A stretch of DNA of 64,000 nucleotides from contig NZ_CP024047.1 in assembly GCF_003430825.1 (NCBI RefSeq), forward strand, positions 62,001-126,000, read 5' to 3'. Below, one piece after another: positions 43,450 to 52,104 of the stretch. This stretch comes from Natrarchaeobaculum sulfurireducens (GTDB lineage Archaea > Halobacteriota > Halobacteria > Halobacteriales > Natrialbaceae). The translations under genes were made by a program, and so were the position numbers. Each line of letters begins with the position of its first letter. The stretch's first letter is position 1. The notes below the pieces were generated by a model. That model did not search any database and was not told the origin of the DNA. It saw only the letters and a list, made by a program, of their open reading frames with translations.

Positions 43450-43662
43450 ACGACTAGCAGGGCCCCAGACAAAACACTCCTTCGGTTCTGCGGCCTCGAG
43501 ACGGACTGGATCGCCGATATCTGTAACGGCTCGTCCTCGGTTCGCGATCCGAGGCTGGTGCTGTTGGTCGCGCTCGACCACTCCCTGTCTCACAGAGGCG
43601 TTTTCTGCCTCTGAGAGGTCGACCATCGGCTTATATGCTCGATCGTGGTAGCTGCGGAGAAC

Positions 43663-44655
43663 ATGGCAGCCATCGAGACGGCTGGGTTGACCAAACGGTA
43701 CGGCGACGTCACGGCCGTCGACGACCTCGAGTTGACCGTCGAGGAGGGGGAGGTGTTCGGATTTCTCGGTCCGAACGGTGCCGGCAAGTCGACCACGATC
43801 GATCTCCTGCTCGATTTCGTCCGTCCGACCGCCGGCTCGGCGACGGTGCTCGGCTACGACGCCCAGGCTGCCCCTCAGAAGGTGAGCCAACGCGTCGGCG
43901 TTCTCCCCGAGGGGTTCGACGTCTATCCGCGACTCACCGGCCGTCGCCACGTCGAGTTCGCCATCGAAACCACCGACGCCGACGACGACCCCGACGCGAT
44001 CCTCGAGCGCGTCGGCCTCGAGCCGGACGCTCGCGATCGACCTGCTGGCGAGTATTCGACGGGGATGCGACAGCGTCTGGCGACTGGAATCGCCCTCGTC
44101 GGCGACCCCGACCTGCTGTTGATGGACGAACCCGCCTCCGGACTGGATCCCCACGGCATCCGCGACCTCCAGACGCTCGTCCGCGAGGAAGCCGACGCCG
44201 GAACGACCGTCTTCTTCTCGAGTCACATTCTAGAGCACGTCGAAGCCGTCTGTGACCGCGTCGGCGTCCTCGTCGACGGTCAGTTGGCCGCCGTCGATAC
44301 GATCGCGGGGCTGCGCGCATCGGTCGGCACCGGGGCCACGATGGAACTCACCCTCGCCGGGCGGGTCGACCGAGCCGCCGAGACTGTCGCCGCACTCGAG
44401 GGTGTCACCGACGTCACGACCACGGGATCAACCCTCGAGTGCCTGGTTACTCATCCGCGAGCGAAAGCACTCACCGTCACCGAACTCGAGGACGCGGGCA
44501 TGACCGTCCGAGACCTTCGCGTCGAAGACGCCTCGCTCGAGTCGCTTTATACGACGCTGACCGACGAACAAGCGGCTGACGTCGCAGCCGAGGCGCTCGA
44601 GGACGGGTCCGGCTCGGACACGAACGCTGAACACGAACCGGAGGCGGTCGGATGA
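43663..44655 (+). CDS. ABC transporter ATP-binding protein (ABC-2 exporter type)
   Basis: The 330-residue ATPase has Walker A GFLGPNGAGKST, signature GEYSTGMRQRLATG, Walker B LLLMDEPASGLDP and the switch SHILEHVEAV. A C-terminal extension of about 110 residues (MELTLAGRVDRAAETVAALE) is typical of NosF/CcmA-like drug or polymer export ATPases. It overlaps the permease gene by 4 bases (ATGA), so the two are one transporter. A TATA-like CTTATATGC lies about 27 bases before the ATG at 43663. Confidence 0.93.
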   Translation: MAAIETAGLTKRYGDVTAVDDLELTVEEGEVFGFLGPNGAGKSTTIDLLLDFVRPTAGSATVLGYDAQAAPQKVSQRVGVLPEGFDVYPRLTGRRHVEFAIETTDADDDPDAILERVGLEPDARDRPAGEYSTGMRQRLATGIALVGDPDLLLMDEPASGLDPHGIRDLQTLVREEADAGTTVFFSSHILEHVEAVCDRVGVLVDGQLAAVDTIAGLRASVGTGATMELTLAGRVDRAAETVAALEGVTDVTTTGSTLECLVTHPRAKALTVTELEDAGMTVRDLRVEDASLESLYTTLTDEQAADVAAEALEDGSGSDTNAEHEPEAVG

Positions 44656-45527
44656 CGTCGAACGTGTGGGCGGTCGCGCGAAAGGAGTTCGACGACGCCG
44701 GTCGCTCGCGGCTGCTCTGGACGCTTGTGGGGTTGCTCGTGCTCGTCGCGTCGCTCGGCTACGCGGCGCTGTGGTACGCCGACGAGCCGGTCACTGCGAG
44801 CGAGGCGCTGGCGTTCCTCGGAGTGCCGTTGCAGGTGTTGCTTCCGATCGCCGCCCTCGTGGTCGGCTACATGGCCGTCGTCGGCGAGCGACGATCCGGG
44901 AGTATCAAGCTCCTGTTGGGGCTGCCGCCGACCCGGACCGACGTCGTCCTCGGGAAGCTTCTCGGACGGCTCGCCGTCGTTGCCGTCGCCATCGCGTTCG
45001 CGTTCGTCGTCGCACTTGTCCTCGGTGCGGTGCTGTTCGGCGAGGCTCCAGTGTTCGAGTGGCTTACCTTCGGCGCGATCACGCTCCTGTTCGGCTCGGT
45101 GTTCGTCGCCGTCGCCATCGGCGTCTCCGCCGCCGTCTCCACTCGAGGTCGGGCGATGGCGTTCGTCGTCGGCTGTTACGTCGCCATCGTCGCCTTCTGG
45201 GAGTTACTCACCGCCGGTCCGTACTACCTGCTGTACGGCCACGGGCCGCCCGTTCAGGCCGCCCCCTGGTATCTCGCACTCGAGCAGTTCAACCCCGTTC
45301 TCGCGTACACGACCCTGACGAATCTCGTCCTCGAGAACGACCTGGTCCCGCTGCAGTTCCAGTACGGGCTCGAGTCGATCGAGGCGGCCGGGATGACGCC
45401 GGCGGAGCGATACCCCGGTGACGCACCCGTCTACCTCCAGGAGTGGTTCGCGTCGGTCGCGCTTTTGATCTGGCTGGTCGTTCCCGTCGCCATCGGCTAC
45501 TATCGGTTCATCCGCGCCGACCTGTAA
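44652..45527 (+). CDS. ABC-2 type transporter permease
   Basis: The 291-residue protein has a short cytosolic start (WAVARKEFDDAGRSRLLW) and six membrane helices, including GVPLQVLLPIAALVVGYMAV and a coupling segment ERRSGSIKLLLGLPPTRTDVV that is typical of NosY-like permeases. Together with the ATPase it would export an unknown substrate or flip a membrane compound. The 4-base overlap couples its translation. Confidence 0.9.
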   Translation: MTSNVWAVARKEFDDAGRSRLLWTLVGLLVLVASLGYAALWYADEPVTASEALAFLGVPLQVLLPIAALVVGYMAVVGERRSGSIKLLLGLPPTRTDVVLGKLLGRLAVVAVAIAFAFVVALVLGAVLFGEAPVFEWLTFGAITLLFGSVFVAVAIGVSAAVSTRGRAMAFVVGCYVAIVAFWELLTAGPYYLLYGHGPPVQAAPWYLALEQFNPVLAYTTLTNLVLENDLVPLQFQYGLESIEAAGMTPAERYPGDAPVYLQEWFASVALLIWLVVPVAIGYYRFIRADL

Positions 45528-45645
45528 CCCGCTCTCCAGGGACCCGGCTCGAACACGACAGCCGGTGAACCGATCGGCAAACGCCACCGGATCGAGTGAG
45601 CCGTCGACGACAGCCGGTGCAGTGGACCCGTTCTGGACTCGATGA

Positions 45646-46176
45646 TCAGTTTCCCTCTTCGGTCTCTCGAACCCGCTCGTTGCCCCGATGCCTCCTGTCG
45701 GTTGGTTCAGTCCGTTCGTCGGTTCCGTGCCCGTCTTCCGATAGCGCTCGCTCGAGTTCGCGTTCGAACGCCTCTTCGGACAGCTCTCCTTGCCGATACC
45801 GCGTTTTGAGTTGTTCGGTCGCCGACGCGTCGGCTTCGGCTTGGGACTGTCGGTCGGACTCAGAGACTGTCTCGAGGTGGTTTCGATACTCGGTCGCGGC
45901 GTCGATCCGCCCGATCGCCGACAGATCGAGCGGCCAGAGCGTGAGTACGGTCACGACGGTGAGGAACACGCCGGCGACCGCGGCCACCGGAACGACCAGC
46001 ACCGACGCGATCCAGGGGTTGACCAGAAAACCGACCGCGAGCATCAGCGCGTAGATCCCGACCGGCCCGGCGACCGCCGACAGCCCGACCCGTCCGAGTG
46101 CCCCATCGGGCGTGTACGTCTCGATGAGCCGGCGAATGCCGGTTCGGACCGATTGCGGTGGGGAAGCGTCCGGCAT
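45646..46176 (-). CDS. Membrane protein with SHOCT domain
   Basis: The 176-residue protein has two or three membrane helices in the first half (GIYALMLAVGFLVNPWIAS, VAGVFLTVVTVLTLWPL) and a C-terminal SHOCT motif, LKTRYRQGELSEEAFERELE, followed by a charged tail. SHOCT is a short helix-turn-helix-like protein-interaction module in many membrane proteins; its role is unknown. The start at 46176 (MPDASPPQ) is chosen. It faces the ABC exporter convergently. Confidence 0.8.
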   Translation of the reverse strand: MPDASPPQSVRTGIRRLIETYTPDGALGRVGLSAVAGPVGIYALMLAVGFLVNPWIASVLVVPVAAVAGVFLTVVTVLTLWPLDLSAIGRIDAATEYRNHLETVSESDRQSQAEADASATEQLKTRYRQGELSEEAFERELERALSEDGHGTDERTEPTDRRHRGNERVRETEEGN

Positions 46177-46253
46177 ACACACACATACGTGTCACTCGAG
46201 CATCAGCATTCGCCTCACAGTCGCTCGCTGAGAGCACTGTATCGCCGTCGCTC

Positions 46254-46547
46254 TCAGTACATCCGCAGCAACTGGGCGTGACGCGTCTCGCCGACCTCGA
46301 GGACGTTCGCCTCGTCGACGATCCCCTCTTCGATCGCCAGCGCTACCGCCCGGGTGCCGACGATGTTGGCGACGTCGGCCCGGACGAGGCTGTCGATGAC
46401 GGTTCCCTCGTCGACTTCGTCGCCGCCGTAGAACGCTTCGGTGACCGTCAGCGAGAACTCGCCGTCCTCGAACGTCTCACCCAGAACGTCGCTGTCGCAG
46501 ACGGCGACGAGCAACCCCTGCTCGGTCTCTCGCTCGTTGACGATCAT
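46254..46547 (-). CDS. DUF424 family protein
   Basis: The 97-residue protein has all features of the archaeal DUF424 family: MIVNERETEQGLLVAVCDSD at the start, FEDGEFSLTVTEAFYGGDEV in the middle and VVEVGETRHAQ-like ending. DUF424 is conserved across Archaea and possibly linked to translation or RNA metabolism; no function is proven. It starts 2 bases after the stop of the TPR gene, so the two are co-transcribed. Confidence 0.9.
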   Translation of the reverse strand: MIVNERETEQGLLVAVCDSDVLGETFEDGEFSLTVTEAFYGGDEVDEGTVIDSLVRADVANIVGTRAVALAIEEGIVDEANVLEVGETRHAQLLRMY

Positions 46548-46549
46548 GC

Positions 46550-47398
46550 TCACTCGAGTTGCCACTCCCGGTCGCGCTCGCCTTCGCGCCCCGGATCGTC
46601 GAGTTCGACGTCCCCGCGTGGCTGGCCGGCAGTGCCGGCTTCCTGGCCCTGCATTTCGCGGCGCTCCTCGACCAGTTGTCGCTCGGCGCGCTCGAGCATC
46701 TCGTTTGCCTCCTCGGCGATCGCTTCGGCCTCGTCGTACTCGCCGAGTTCCTCGAGGATCGTCGCTTTCTCCTCGAGAACCTTCGCGTTGCGCAGGCCGA
46801 GTCGGATGGCGTTGTCGATGCAGTGGAGTGCCTCCTCGGCCAGCCCGCGTTCGGCGAGGAAAAACGCCCGGTTGAACCAGCCTTCGGCGAACCGTTCGTC
46901 GAGTTCGACGGCGCGTTCGGCGTGATCCAGTGCCTGGGCGGTCTCGCCGAACTCCCAGAGCGCGTAGGCGAGGTTCGTCTCCGCCGTGGCCGCGTGCTCG
47001 CTCGAGTCGTCGATCGAAAGGGCCTCGCGGTAGGCACCGATCGCCTCGTCGTACTCCTCGAGTTCGGCGTGGGCGACGCCCTTGTTCACCCACGCTTCCT
47101 GTTCGACGCGCTCGTCATCGGCGAAGCGAGCGGCCCGCTCGAAGGCTTCGGTGGCCTGTTCGTACCGATTGATCTGTACGTAGTTGAGGCCGACATCGAG
47201 GAGTTCCCCGGCGTCGACATCGTCTTTTACGACGTTGTGCTCGTCGAGCATGTCGGCGACGACCCGTGAATCGACGGGGTCGATCTTCGAGGGATCGACG
47301 TCCAGTTCCGGCGGATCGAGGTCAAAGTCGTCGTAGGGATCGCCGAAGCCCTGCCCGTCTGAGAAGCGGTGGTCGCGATCGCCCTCTCGGTCGGTCAT
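46550..47398 (-). CDS. Tetratricopeptide-repeat protein
   Basis: The 282-residue protein has an acidic disordered start of about 65 residues and then at least four or five TPR-like units (LNYVQINRYEQATEAFERAA, AWVNKGVAHAELEEYDEAIG, NLAYALWEFGETAQALDHAE, WFNRAFFLAERGLAEEALHC). A helical charged tail follows. TPRs scaffold protein complexes; its partner is unknown, but it is co-transcribed with DUF424. The start MTDREGDRDHRFSDG is chosen over an upstream basic extension. Confidence 0.88.
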   Translation of the reverse strand: MTDREGDRDHRFSDGQGFGDPYDDFDLDPPELDVDPSKIDPVDSRVVADMLDEHNVVKDDVDAGELLDVGLNYVQINRYEQATEAFERAARFADDERVEQEAWVNKGVAHAELEEYDEAIGAYREALSIDDSSEHAATAETNLAYALWEFGETAQALDHAERAVELDERFAEGWFNRAFFLAERGLAEEALHCIDNAIRLGLRNAKVLEEKATILEELGEYDEAEAIAEEANEMLERAERQLVEERREMQGQEAGTAGQPRGDVELDDPGREGERDREWQLE

Positions 47399-47532
47399 GG
47401 ACGAATCGAGGCGGTGACGACTGTTAAGGGCTGCGACCATGGTTGGCCTTGGACGGCCTCTGAGAGGCTGCGGGTGTCGCCGCCCTTCGAGCGTCGCGAA
47501 GTCACCGCTCACACACATCCCTGTCTTCAGTA

Positions 47533-48225
47533 TCAGTCACCGCGACCGAATCCAAGCACCGACCGCAGCGTCCGCGTTCGAACGCCACACGACGCCGCAA
47601 ACTCGCATGCGTCGCACTTCGACCGATTCGCTGTCCGTGGAGGCGGTCCGTCTAGTTCTCGAACCGCTCGTAGCGTGCGACGGTATCTCGCTTTCCGCCG
47701 GGTCGTCATCGCGAGTGAGCGGACGACGCCGTACGCTGGATACTCGAGCCAGACTCGGTCTACCGACGTCTCGTGCTCCCAGGCGAGGGCCTTTGCGGCG
47801 GCGACGGCGTGAACGGACTGTGACTCCCAGACTCCCCGTGGCGGTGGCTCACCCGCGGAAACGATCACCGGCTCGAGCGGGGCCGTGAGTACCTTGTGGA
47901 CGATCCCGCGACAGTCCCGGCCAGTTACGAGGCGCGCTCGCTCACTCGGCTCACGAAGCCGTTCCCACTGTCCGTCAGCGTCGAGTCGATCCCTGGTCGC
48001 TGCCAGCCGTTCGCGGTACCGAACGGGCGAGACCGCGATCGGCTCGTCCTCGAGCGTGCCGGGCGGCGTCTCGAGTAGTTCCTCATAGCGAGGCTCGAGG
48101 CTCCGAACCGCGTCAACCGTCGGCGGCGGCTCGCGATCGGTATCGCGCGTTTGCCGGTAGTAGAGCTTCCGCGGACAGTACGCGGCGGTTCGCAGATCGC
48201 TGAACGAGACGAGATCGCTGGTCAC
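47533..48225 (-). CDS. Cas4/Dna2-like Fe-S protein with degenerate nuclease core
   Basis: From GTG at 48225 the protein has 230 residues. C17 (AAYCPRKLYYRQ) together with C204, C207 and C213 (CDACEFAASC) match the four Fe-S cysteines of Cas4/RecB-type nucleases. The active-site motifs, however, differ: the GxxD strand reads RGIVHKVL (H in place of D) and the usual ExK strand reads VIVSAGEPPPRGVW. QSVHAVAAAKALAWE keeps the Q. I therefore predict DNA binding without normal cleavage. The GTG start is supported by a TATA box at 48248-48255. There is no CRISPR array or other cas gene nearby. Confidence 0.75.
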   Translation of the reverse strand: MTSDLVSFSDLRTAAYCPRKLYYRQTRDTDREPPPTVDAVRSLEPRYEELLETPPGTLEDEPIAVSPVRYRERLAATRDRLDADGQWERLREPSERARLVTGRDCRGIVHKVLTAPLEPVIVSAGEPPPRGVWESQSVHAVAAAKALAWEHETSVDRVWLEYPAYGVVRSLAMTTRRKARYRRTLRAVRELDGPPPRTANRSKCDACEFAASCGVRTRTLRSVLGFGRGD

Positions 48226-48247
48226 GCCGCTGTTGGCCGCTCGTTCG

Positions 48248-48255
48248 TATATAAA
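48248..48255 (-). promoter_or_regulatory. TATA box of the Cas4-like gene
   Basis: The minus-strand sequence GTTTATATAC lies about 23-30 bases before the GTG start at 48225, consistent with a leaderless transcript. The MITE-like repeat ends about 19 bases further upstream, so the promoter BRE region and the repeat nearly touch. Confidence 0.6.
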
Positions 48256-48274
48256 CTCTTGCCTGGATCGAACT

Positions 48275-48356
48275 ATAGTAGTCACTGCAACGAGTTGCAC
48301 ACTGATCGCCGATCCGTCTGCCGAGCAGGTGCGCACTGACGTGCAGTGGCTACTAT
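48275..48356. repeat. MITE-like inverted-repeat element, copy 2 (82 bp)
   Basis: The left end ATAGTAGTCACTGCA and the right end, as its reverse complement ATAGTAGCCACTGCA, match at 14 of 15 positions. It shares the TATAGTAGTC terminus and general layout with copy 1 at 8804 but is 30 bases shorter and differs inside. It lies between divergent genes (Cas4-like and rlmE). Confidence 0.6.
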
Positions 48357-48506
48357 TTGTCCTCGGGAGTGGCTGCGTGGCGACTGTCCTGAGCGACCAC
48401 CCACATCCGACGAGCCTTTCCGGACCGACTGCGTCACACCGTGTATGAACGCGAATTCGTCGACGATTCGCACCCGAGACGGAATCCGATCTCCGGTGAA
48501 CTCCCC

Positions 48507-49340
48507 ATGACACGAAAAGACGACTACTACAACAGAGCGAAACAGCAAGGCTATCGCTCGAGAGCGGCGTACAAGCTCAAACAGCTCGACGACCTCGAGA
48601 ACGTCATCGAACGCGGCGATACGGTCGTCGACCTCGGTGCCGCACCGGGTGGCTGGCTCCAGGTCGCCGCCCAGAACGTCGGCCCCGACGGAACGGTGAT
48701 CGGCGTCGACCTCCAGCGGATTAAGCCGTTCGACGACGACGAGCTGAACGACCGCGTCGAGACGGTTCGCGGCGACATGACCGAAGAGCGAACCCGCGAG
48801 CGCGTCATCGAGGCTGCCGGTGGGAGCGCCGATGAGACGGCTCCCGCCGCCAGTTCGGAGCCGGCCAGTGGACCCGTGGATGTTGTCGTCTCTGACATGG
48901 CACCGAACATGTCTGGTGAATACTCGCTCGATCAGGCCCGCTCGCTGTATCTGGCCCGCCAGGCGTTCGAGACGGCCCTCGAGCTGCTCGACACCGGCGG
49001 CGACTTCGTCGTCAAGGTCTTCCAGGGCCCCGACGTCGAGGCGTTCCGGGCTGACGTCGAAGAGGAGTTCCGGTACGTGCGTGCAACGAGCCCCAAAGCC
49101 TCCCGCGACGAATCGTCCGAGATCTACCTCATCGGGAAGGGGCGACTCACGGCACCCGTCCGACCGGGCGACGAACTCGAGGTCGAGATCGTCGACGTCG
49201 GCGGCGAAGGCGACGGTATCGCATCCGTCGACGGCTACCGGCTGTTCGTCCCTGCAACCGAGACAGGCGAGACGGTCGCGGTGCGCGTCGACGACGTCAA
49301 GCCAAACTTCGGCTTCGCCCAGCGTCTCGACCGCGACTAG
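48507..49340 (+). CDS. rlmE: 23S rRNA 2-prime-O-ribose methyltransferase RlmE/FtsJ with TRAM domain
   Basis: The 277-residue protein has the FtsJ domain: DYYNRAKQQGYRSRAAYKLK, SAM motif VVDLGAAPGGWLQVA, the catalytic Asp in SDMAPNMSGEYSLDQAR, Lys in FVVKVFQG and Glu in SSEIYLIGKG. A C-terminal TRAM domain (ELEVEIVDVGGEGDGIASV, GETVAVRVDDVKPNFGFA) adds RNA binding, a haloarchaeal combination. It methylates the A-loop U of 23S rRNA. The ATG at 48507 is the usual start; one 22 codons upstream is possible. An acidic loop is inserted near residue 115. Confidence 0.93.
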   Translation: MTRKDDYYNRAKQQGYRSRAAYKLKQLDDLENVIERGDTVVDLGAAPGGWLQVAAQNVGPDGTVIGVDLQRIKPFDDDELNDRVETVRGDMTEERTRERVIEAAGGSADETAPAASSEPASGPVDVVVSDMAPNMSGEYSLDQARSLYLARQAFETALELLDTGGDFVVKVFQGPDVEAFRADVEEEFRYVRATSPKASRDESSEIYLIGKGRLTAPVRPGDELEVEIVDVGGEGDGIASVDGYRLFVPATETGETVAVRVDDVKPNFGFAQRLDRD

Positions 49341-49517
49341 TTACTCTTCGGTCTCGAGGCGGTCGTGCCGTTCGTCGATCTCGTCCAGAATATCGAGGTT
49401 CTTGCGAATTGACGCTCGAATGGCGTCGCTCCGGTTGACGAACTTGCCGTCGTCGCCGACGTGCTCGTCGAGGTCGTCTAAGAGTTCCTGTGGGATTTCG
49501 ACGCTAATCTTCGGCAT
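49341..49517 (-). CDS. Ribbon-helix-helix (CopG-like) DNA-binding protein
   Basis: A 58-residue protein too small for most length cut-offs. It opens MPKISVEIPQELLDDLDEHV with the beta-strand, then FVNRSDAIRASIRKNLDILD for the two helices, the classic RHH layout. It should bind DNA as a dimer. Its stop immediately follows the end of rlmE on the other strand (no gap), so the genes are tail to tail. Target unknown; autoregulation is common in the family. Confidence 0.88.
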   Translation of the reverse strand: MPKISVEIPQELLDDLDEHVGDDGKFVNRSDAIRASIRKNLDILDEIDERHDRLETEE

Positions 49518-49637
49518 GTGGGGCCGTTCGAACCGCTGGTTCTTAACGACCCTTGGCTTCGAACTCGAAAGTTACGTTCAGCCGTTCACCTCGAGTGTCG
49601 ACGAGAGTGACGGCTCCCGTGTGTGACGATGTCCGTC

Positions 49638-51959
49638 TCAGTCGCTGAGCAGTCCCGAGTCGGGATCGGCCTTTCGCTTTCCGCCACCGCCACCGAAGAG
49701 GCGCCCACCGGCGGTGAACACGTAGAGAATCGCCAGTCCCAGCAGGTACGTGAGGGCGATTGGGAACGCCAGCAACAACATCGTGAGGATTCCTTTCGGG
49801 CTCGCGAAGGCAGCGATCGTGAAGATGCCGACGACGACCGGCCGCCAGCGCTCGAGCATCGTGCGGTAGCTGATGATGCCGCCGACGTGGAACAGCGCCA
49901 TCGTGACGATGATGTTGAAGAGGAAGCCGATACCGAGGGTCGTGTAGATCACGAGCCACGAGAAGCTATTGATCCGGTAGGTGACTTCCATTCCGTTGGC
50001 GATGGCGTCGGTGATGAGATAGGAGATCACGGCCGGGGCGATCCAATAAAAGCCGAGGAACAGCCCGACCCCGAAGCCGACGAACAACGCGCCGCCCCAG
50101 ACGAGGAACACCCGCGGATCACCGTAGACGAGGCCGCGCTCTTTGGCCGCCGGCCAGGCCCAGTAGAGGATCATCGGGGCAATGGCGATGAACGCCAGGA
50201 TCGTACTCACCTTCACCATGAAGATCAGCACCTCGACTGGGTGTAAGGCGATCACCAGTCCGAGTTCGCCCACTAACTCCGACGTCACCTCGTCCGTGTT
50301 GGCGCCGTCTTCGGTCACTTCGTCGAGCACTTCCGGGGGTACGCGGTCGACGAACTGCGCGAGGATGATGCCGAACCCACCCTGATAGAGCGCCAGGAAC
50401 GAGCCGCCGAGGACGGCCATGAAGACGCCGACGATGTAGATCGTCTTCGAGGTGAGACTGTCGACGATGAACGCCAGGTCGTAGGCGTAGCCTCCGATGT
50501 CGTCTTCGGTCGTTTCGTCTTCCGTGAACGGATCGAGCATTCCGGCGGCCGTACTCGAGAAGACGCTGCCTCCCGCCGCGTCGTCGGAGTCGGTTGCGCC
50601 GACTGCCGTTCCTGTCCCCTCGCTCGAGGCGTCCTCGGCAGCGTCCTCGGCTTGCTCTTGGAGGGTGTCGAAACGGTCGAGGATCGCCTGAGCTTTCTCC
50701 CGATTCTCGTCGTACAACGCCTCTCGGGAGTATTCGAGCGCCTCTTCTTCGTCCATCGCGAGGAAGACCGGTGCCGGCACGTCCTCGATGTCGTCGGCGG
50801 CGAGCGTTTCGAAGTCGATGTCGTCGGGGGCTTCGGCGGTTCGAATGTCGTCTTCACGCGGGTAAACCGGGGATCGGAGCACCTTCGCCGTGTAGCCAAC
50901 GAGGACGACGAACCCGACGACAGCGGCTACGATCAGGCCGGCGGCGGCGTCTCCGAGCACGCCGTACTCGAGTGCGATGGCCTCGAGCCCGGTCGTCCCC
51001 TCGGGTCTAAAGCCGTCGGGGAACAGGGGGTAAACCGACTCCTCGAGGTGATCGAAGCCATCCTGATTGACGAACGTCGCCGTGGCGACGGTGACGACCC
51101 CGAGAGCGCCGACGAACTGCAAGACCCGTCGCTTGACGAGTTTCGTTCCGGTGTCGAGTTCGGCCGCGCCGCGTCGGCGCATGTTCGCAACGATCTTTGC
51201 GAGGCCGAGGCTGAAGACGTAGAGGCCGACCAGCGGCAGCGCCCACATGATCAGCGTGAACGGGTCCGGCGGCGAGAACAGCGCGCCGAAGACGGTGATC
51301 GCGACGATCGCGTGTCGCCACTTATCACGGAACGTCTCGTAGGAGACGATTTCGGTATACGAGAGGACGCTCATGAACAGCGGCAACTGGGCGGCGAGGC
51401 CGAACGAGAGGGTCAGTAGGGCGATGAACTCGGTGAACTCCGTAATCCCCCAACTCGGGTTCACACCAGCGTCGTGGGCGACGGCACCGAGGAAGTTGAA
51501 CGCGAACGGGAAGAAAACGGCGTATGCATAGGCGACACCGATCCAGAAGAGAGTGACCGACGCCAGCACGAACCCGACCAGATAGCCACGCGAAACCGGA
51601 ACGGCGGACTGGACGCCGCGCCGTCGTAACGCATCCCGAGAAAAATACAGCAGGGCCGGGACCGCGACGATCGCACCGACCAGCAGTCCGATCTTCGCCT
51701 GTAAGAGGATCACCTCGAACGGCGTTCGTGTAATGATGTTCGTCGCCTCGGCGACCTCGGCGGTCATCTCCGCTTTCGCTGTCTCCTCGAGGAAGTCCCA
51801 GATGTACATCCGAAGGGCCCAGAACGACCCCAGAAAGCCGAGCACGAAGACGATGAACACCTTTTGCAGGTGGGTCTGCGCGCTCGAGAACATCGCACCG
51901 AGGGTTTCCCGGCCGGTGTGGATAGCTCGAGCGGTATCTTCGTTGACGGCAGAACTCAT
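49638..51959 (-). CDS. tatC2: Twin-arginine translocase subunit TatCt (fused double TatC)
   Basis: The 773-residue protein consists of two TatC domains separated by extra helices and a long acidic cytosolic linker (about residues 395-470). Both domains carry characteristic loops (for example FGALFSPPDPFTLIMWALPL in the first and FASPKGILTMLLLAFPIALT in the second). This fused double TatC, TatCt, is haloarchaea-specific; these cells send most secreted proteins by Tat. The start at 51959 (MSSAVNEDTARAIH) is chosen; upstream codons are Ser/Arg-rich. It is divergent from tatCo. Confidence 0.95.
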   Translation of the reverse strand: MSSAVNEDTARAIHTGRETLGAMFSSAQTHLQKVFIVFVLGFLGSFWALRMYIWDFLEETAKAEMTAEVAEATNIITRTPFEVILLQAKIGLLVGAIVAVPALLYFSRDALRRRGVQSAVPVSRGYLVGFVLASVTLFWIGVAYAYAVFFPFAFNFLGAVAHDAGVNPSWGITEFTEFIALLTLSFGLAAQLPLFMSVLSYTEIVSYETFRDKWRHAIVAITVFGALFSPPDPFTLIMWALPLVGLYVFSLGLAKIVANMRRRGAAELDTGTKLVKRRVLQFVGALGVVTVATATFVNQDGFDHLEESVYPLFPDGFRPEGTTGLEAIALEYGVLGDAAAGLIVAAVVGFVVLVGYTAKVLRSPVYPREDDIRTAEAPDDIDFETLAADDIEDVPAPVFLAMDEEEALEYSREALYDENREKAQAILDRFDTLQEQAEDAAEDASSEGTGTAVGATDSDDAAGGSVFSSTAAGMLDPFTEDETTEDDIGGYAYDLAFIVDSLTSKTIYIVGVFMAVLGGSFLALYQGGFGIILAQFVDRVPPEVLDEVTEDGANTDEVTSELVGELGLVIALHPVEVLIFMVKVSTILAFIAIAPMILYWAWPAAKERGLVYGDPRVFLVWGGALFVGFGVGLFLGFYWIAPAVISYLITDAIANGMEVTYRINSFSWLVIYTTLGIGFLFNIIVTMALFHVGGIISYRTMLERWRPVVVGIFTIAAFASPKGILTMLLLAFPIALTYLLGLAILYVFTAGGRLFGGGGGKRKADPDSGLLSD

Positions 51960-52104
51960 TGACTGGTTCTGGGTACCCGATTTCCAGTTATCAACCTTTC
52001 GTGTGTCTAGCGTTTCTCGTCCGCGTGGGTGGCATCTCTCATCCTCTCTGCCGATGCACGTAAGAAAAAGGCCTATAACCGGCGGCCTATCTATATCTCG
52101 ATAG

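Noticed and set aside
47533-48225. CRISPR-Cas locus
   Set aside because: Only a Cas4-like protein is present; no repeat-spacer array, cas1, cas2 or effector genes are visible in the window.
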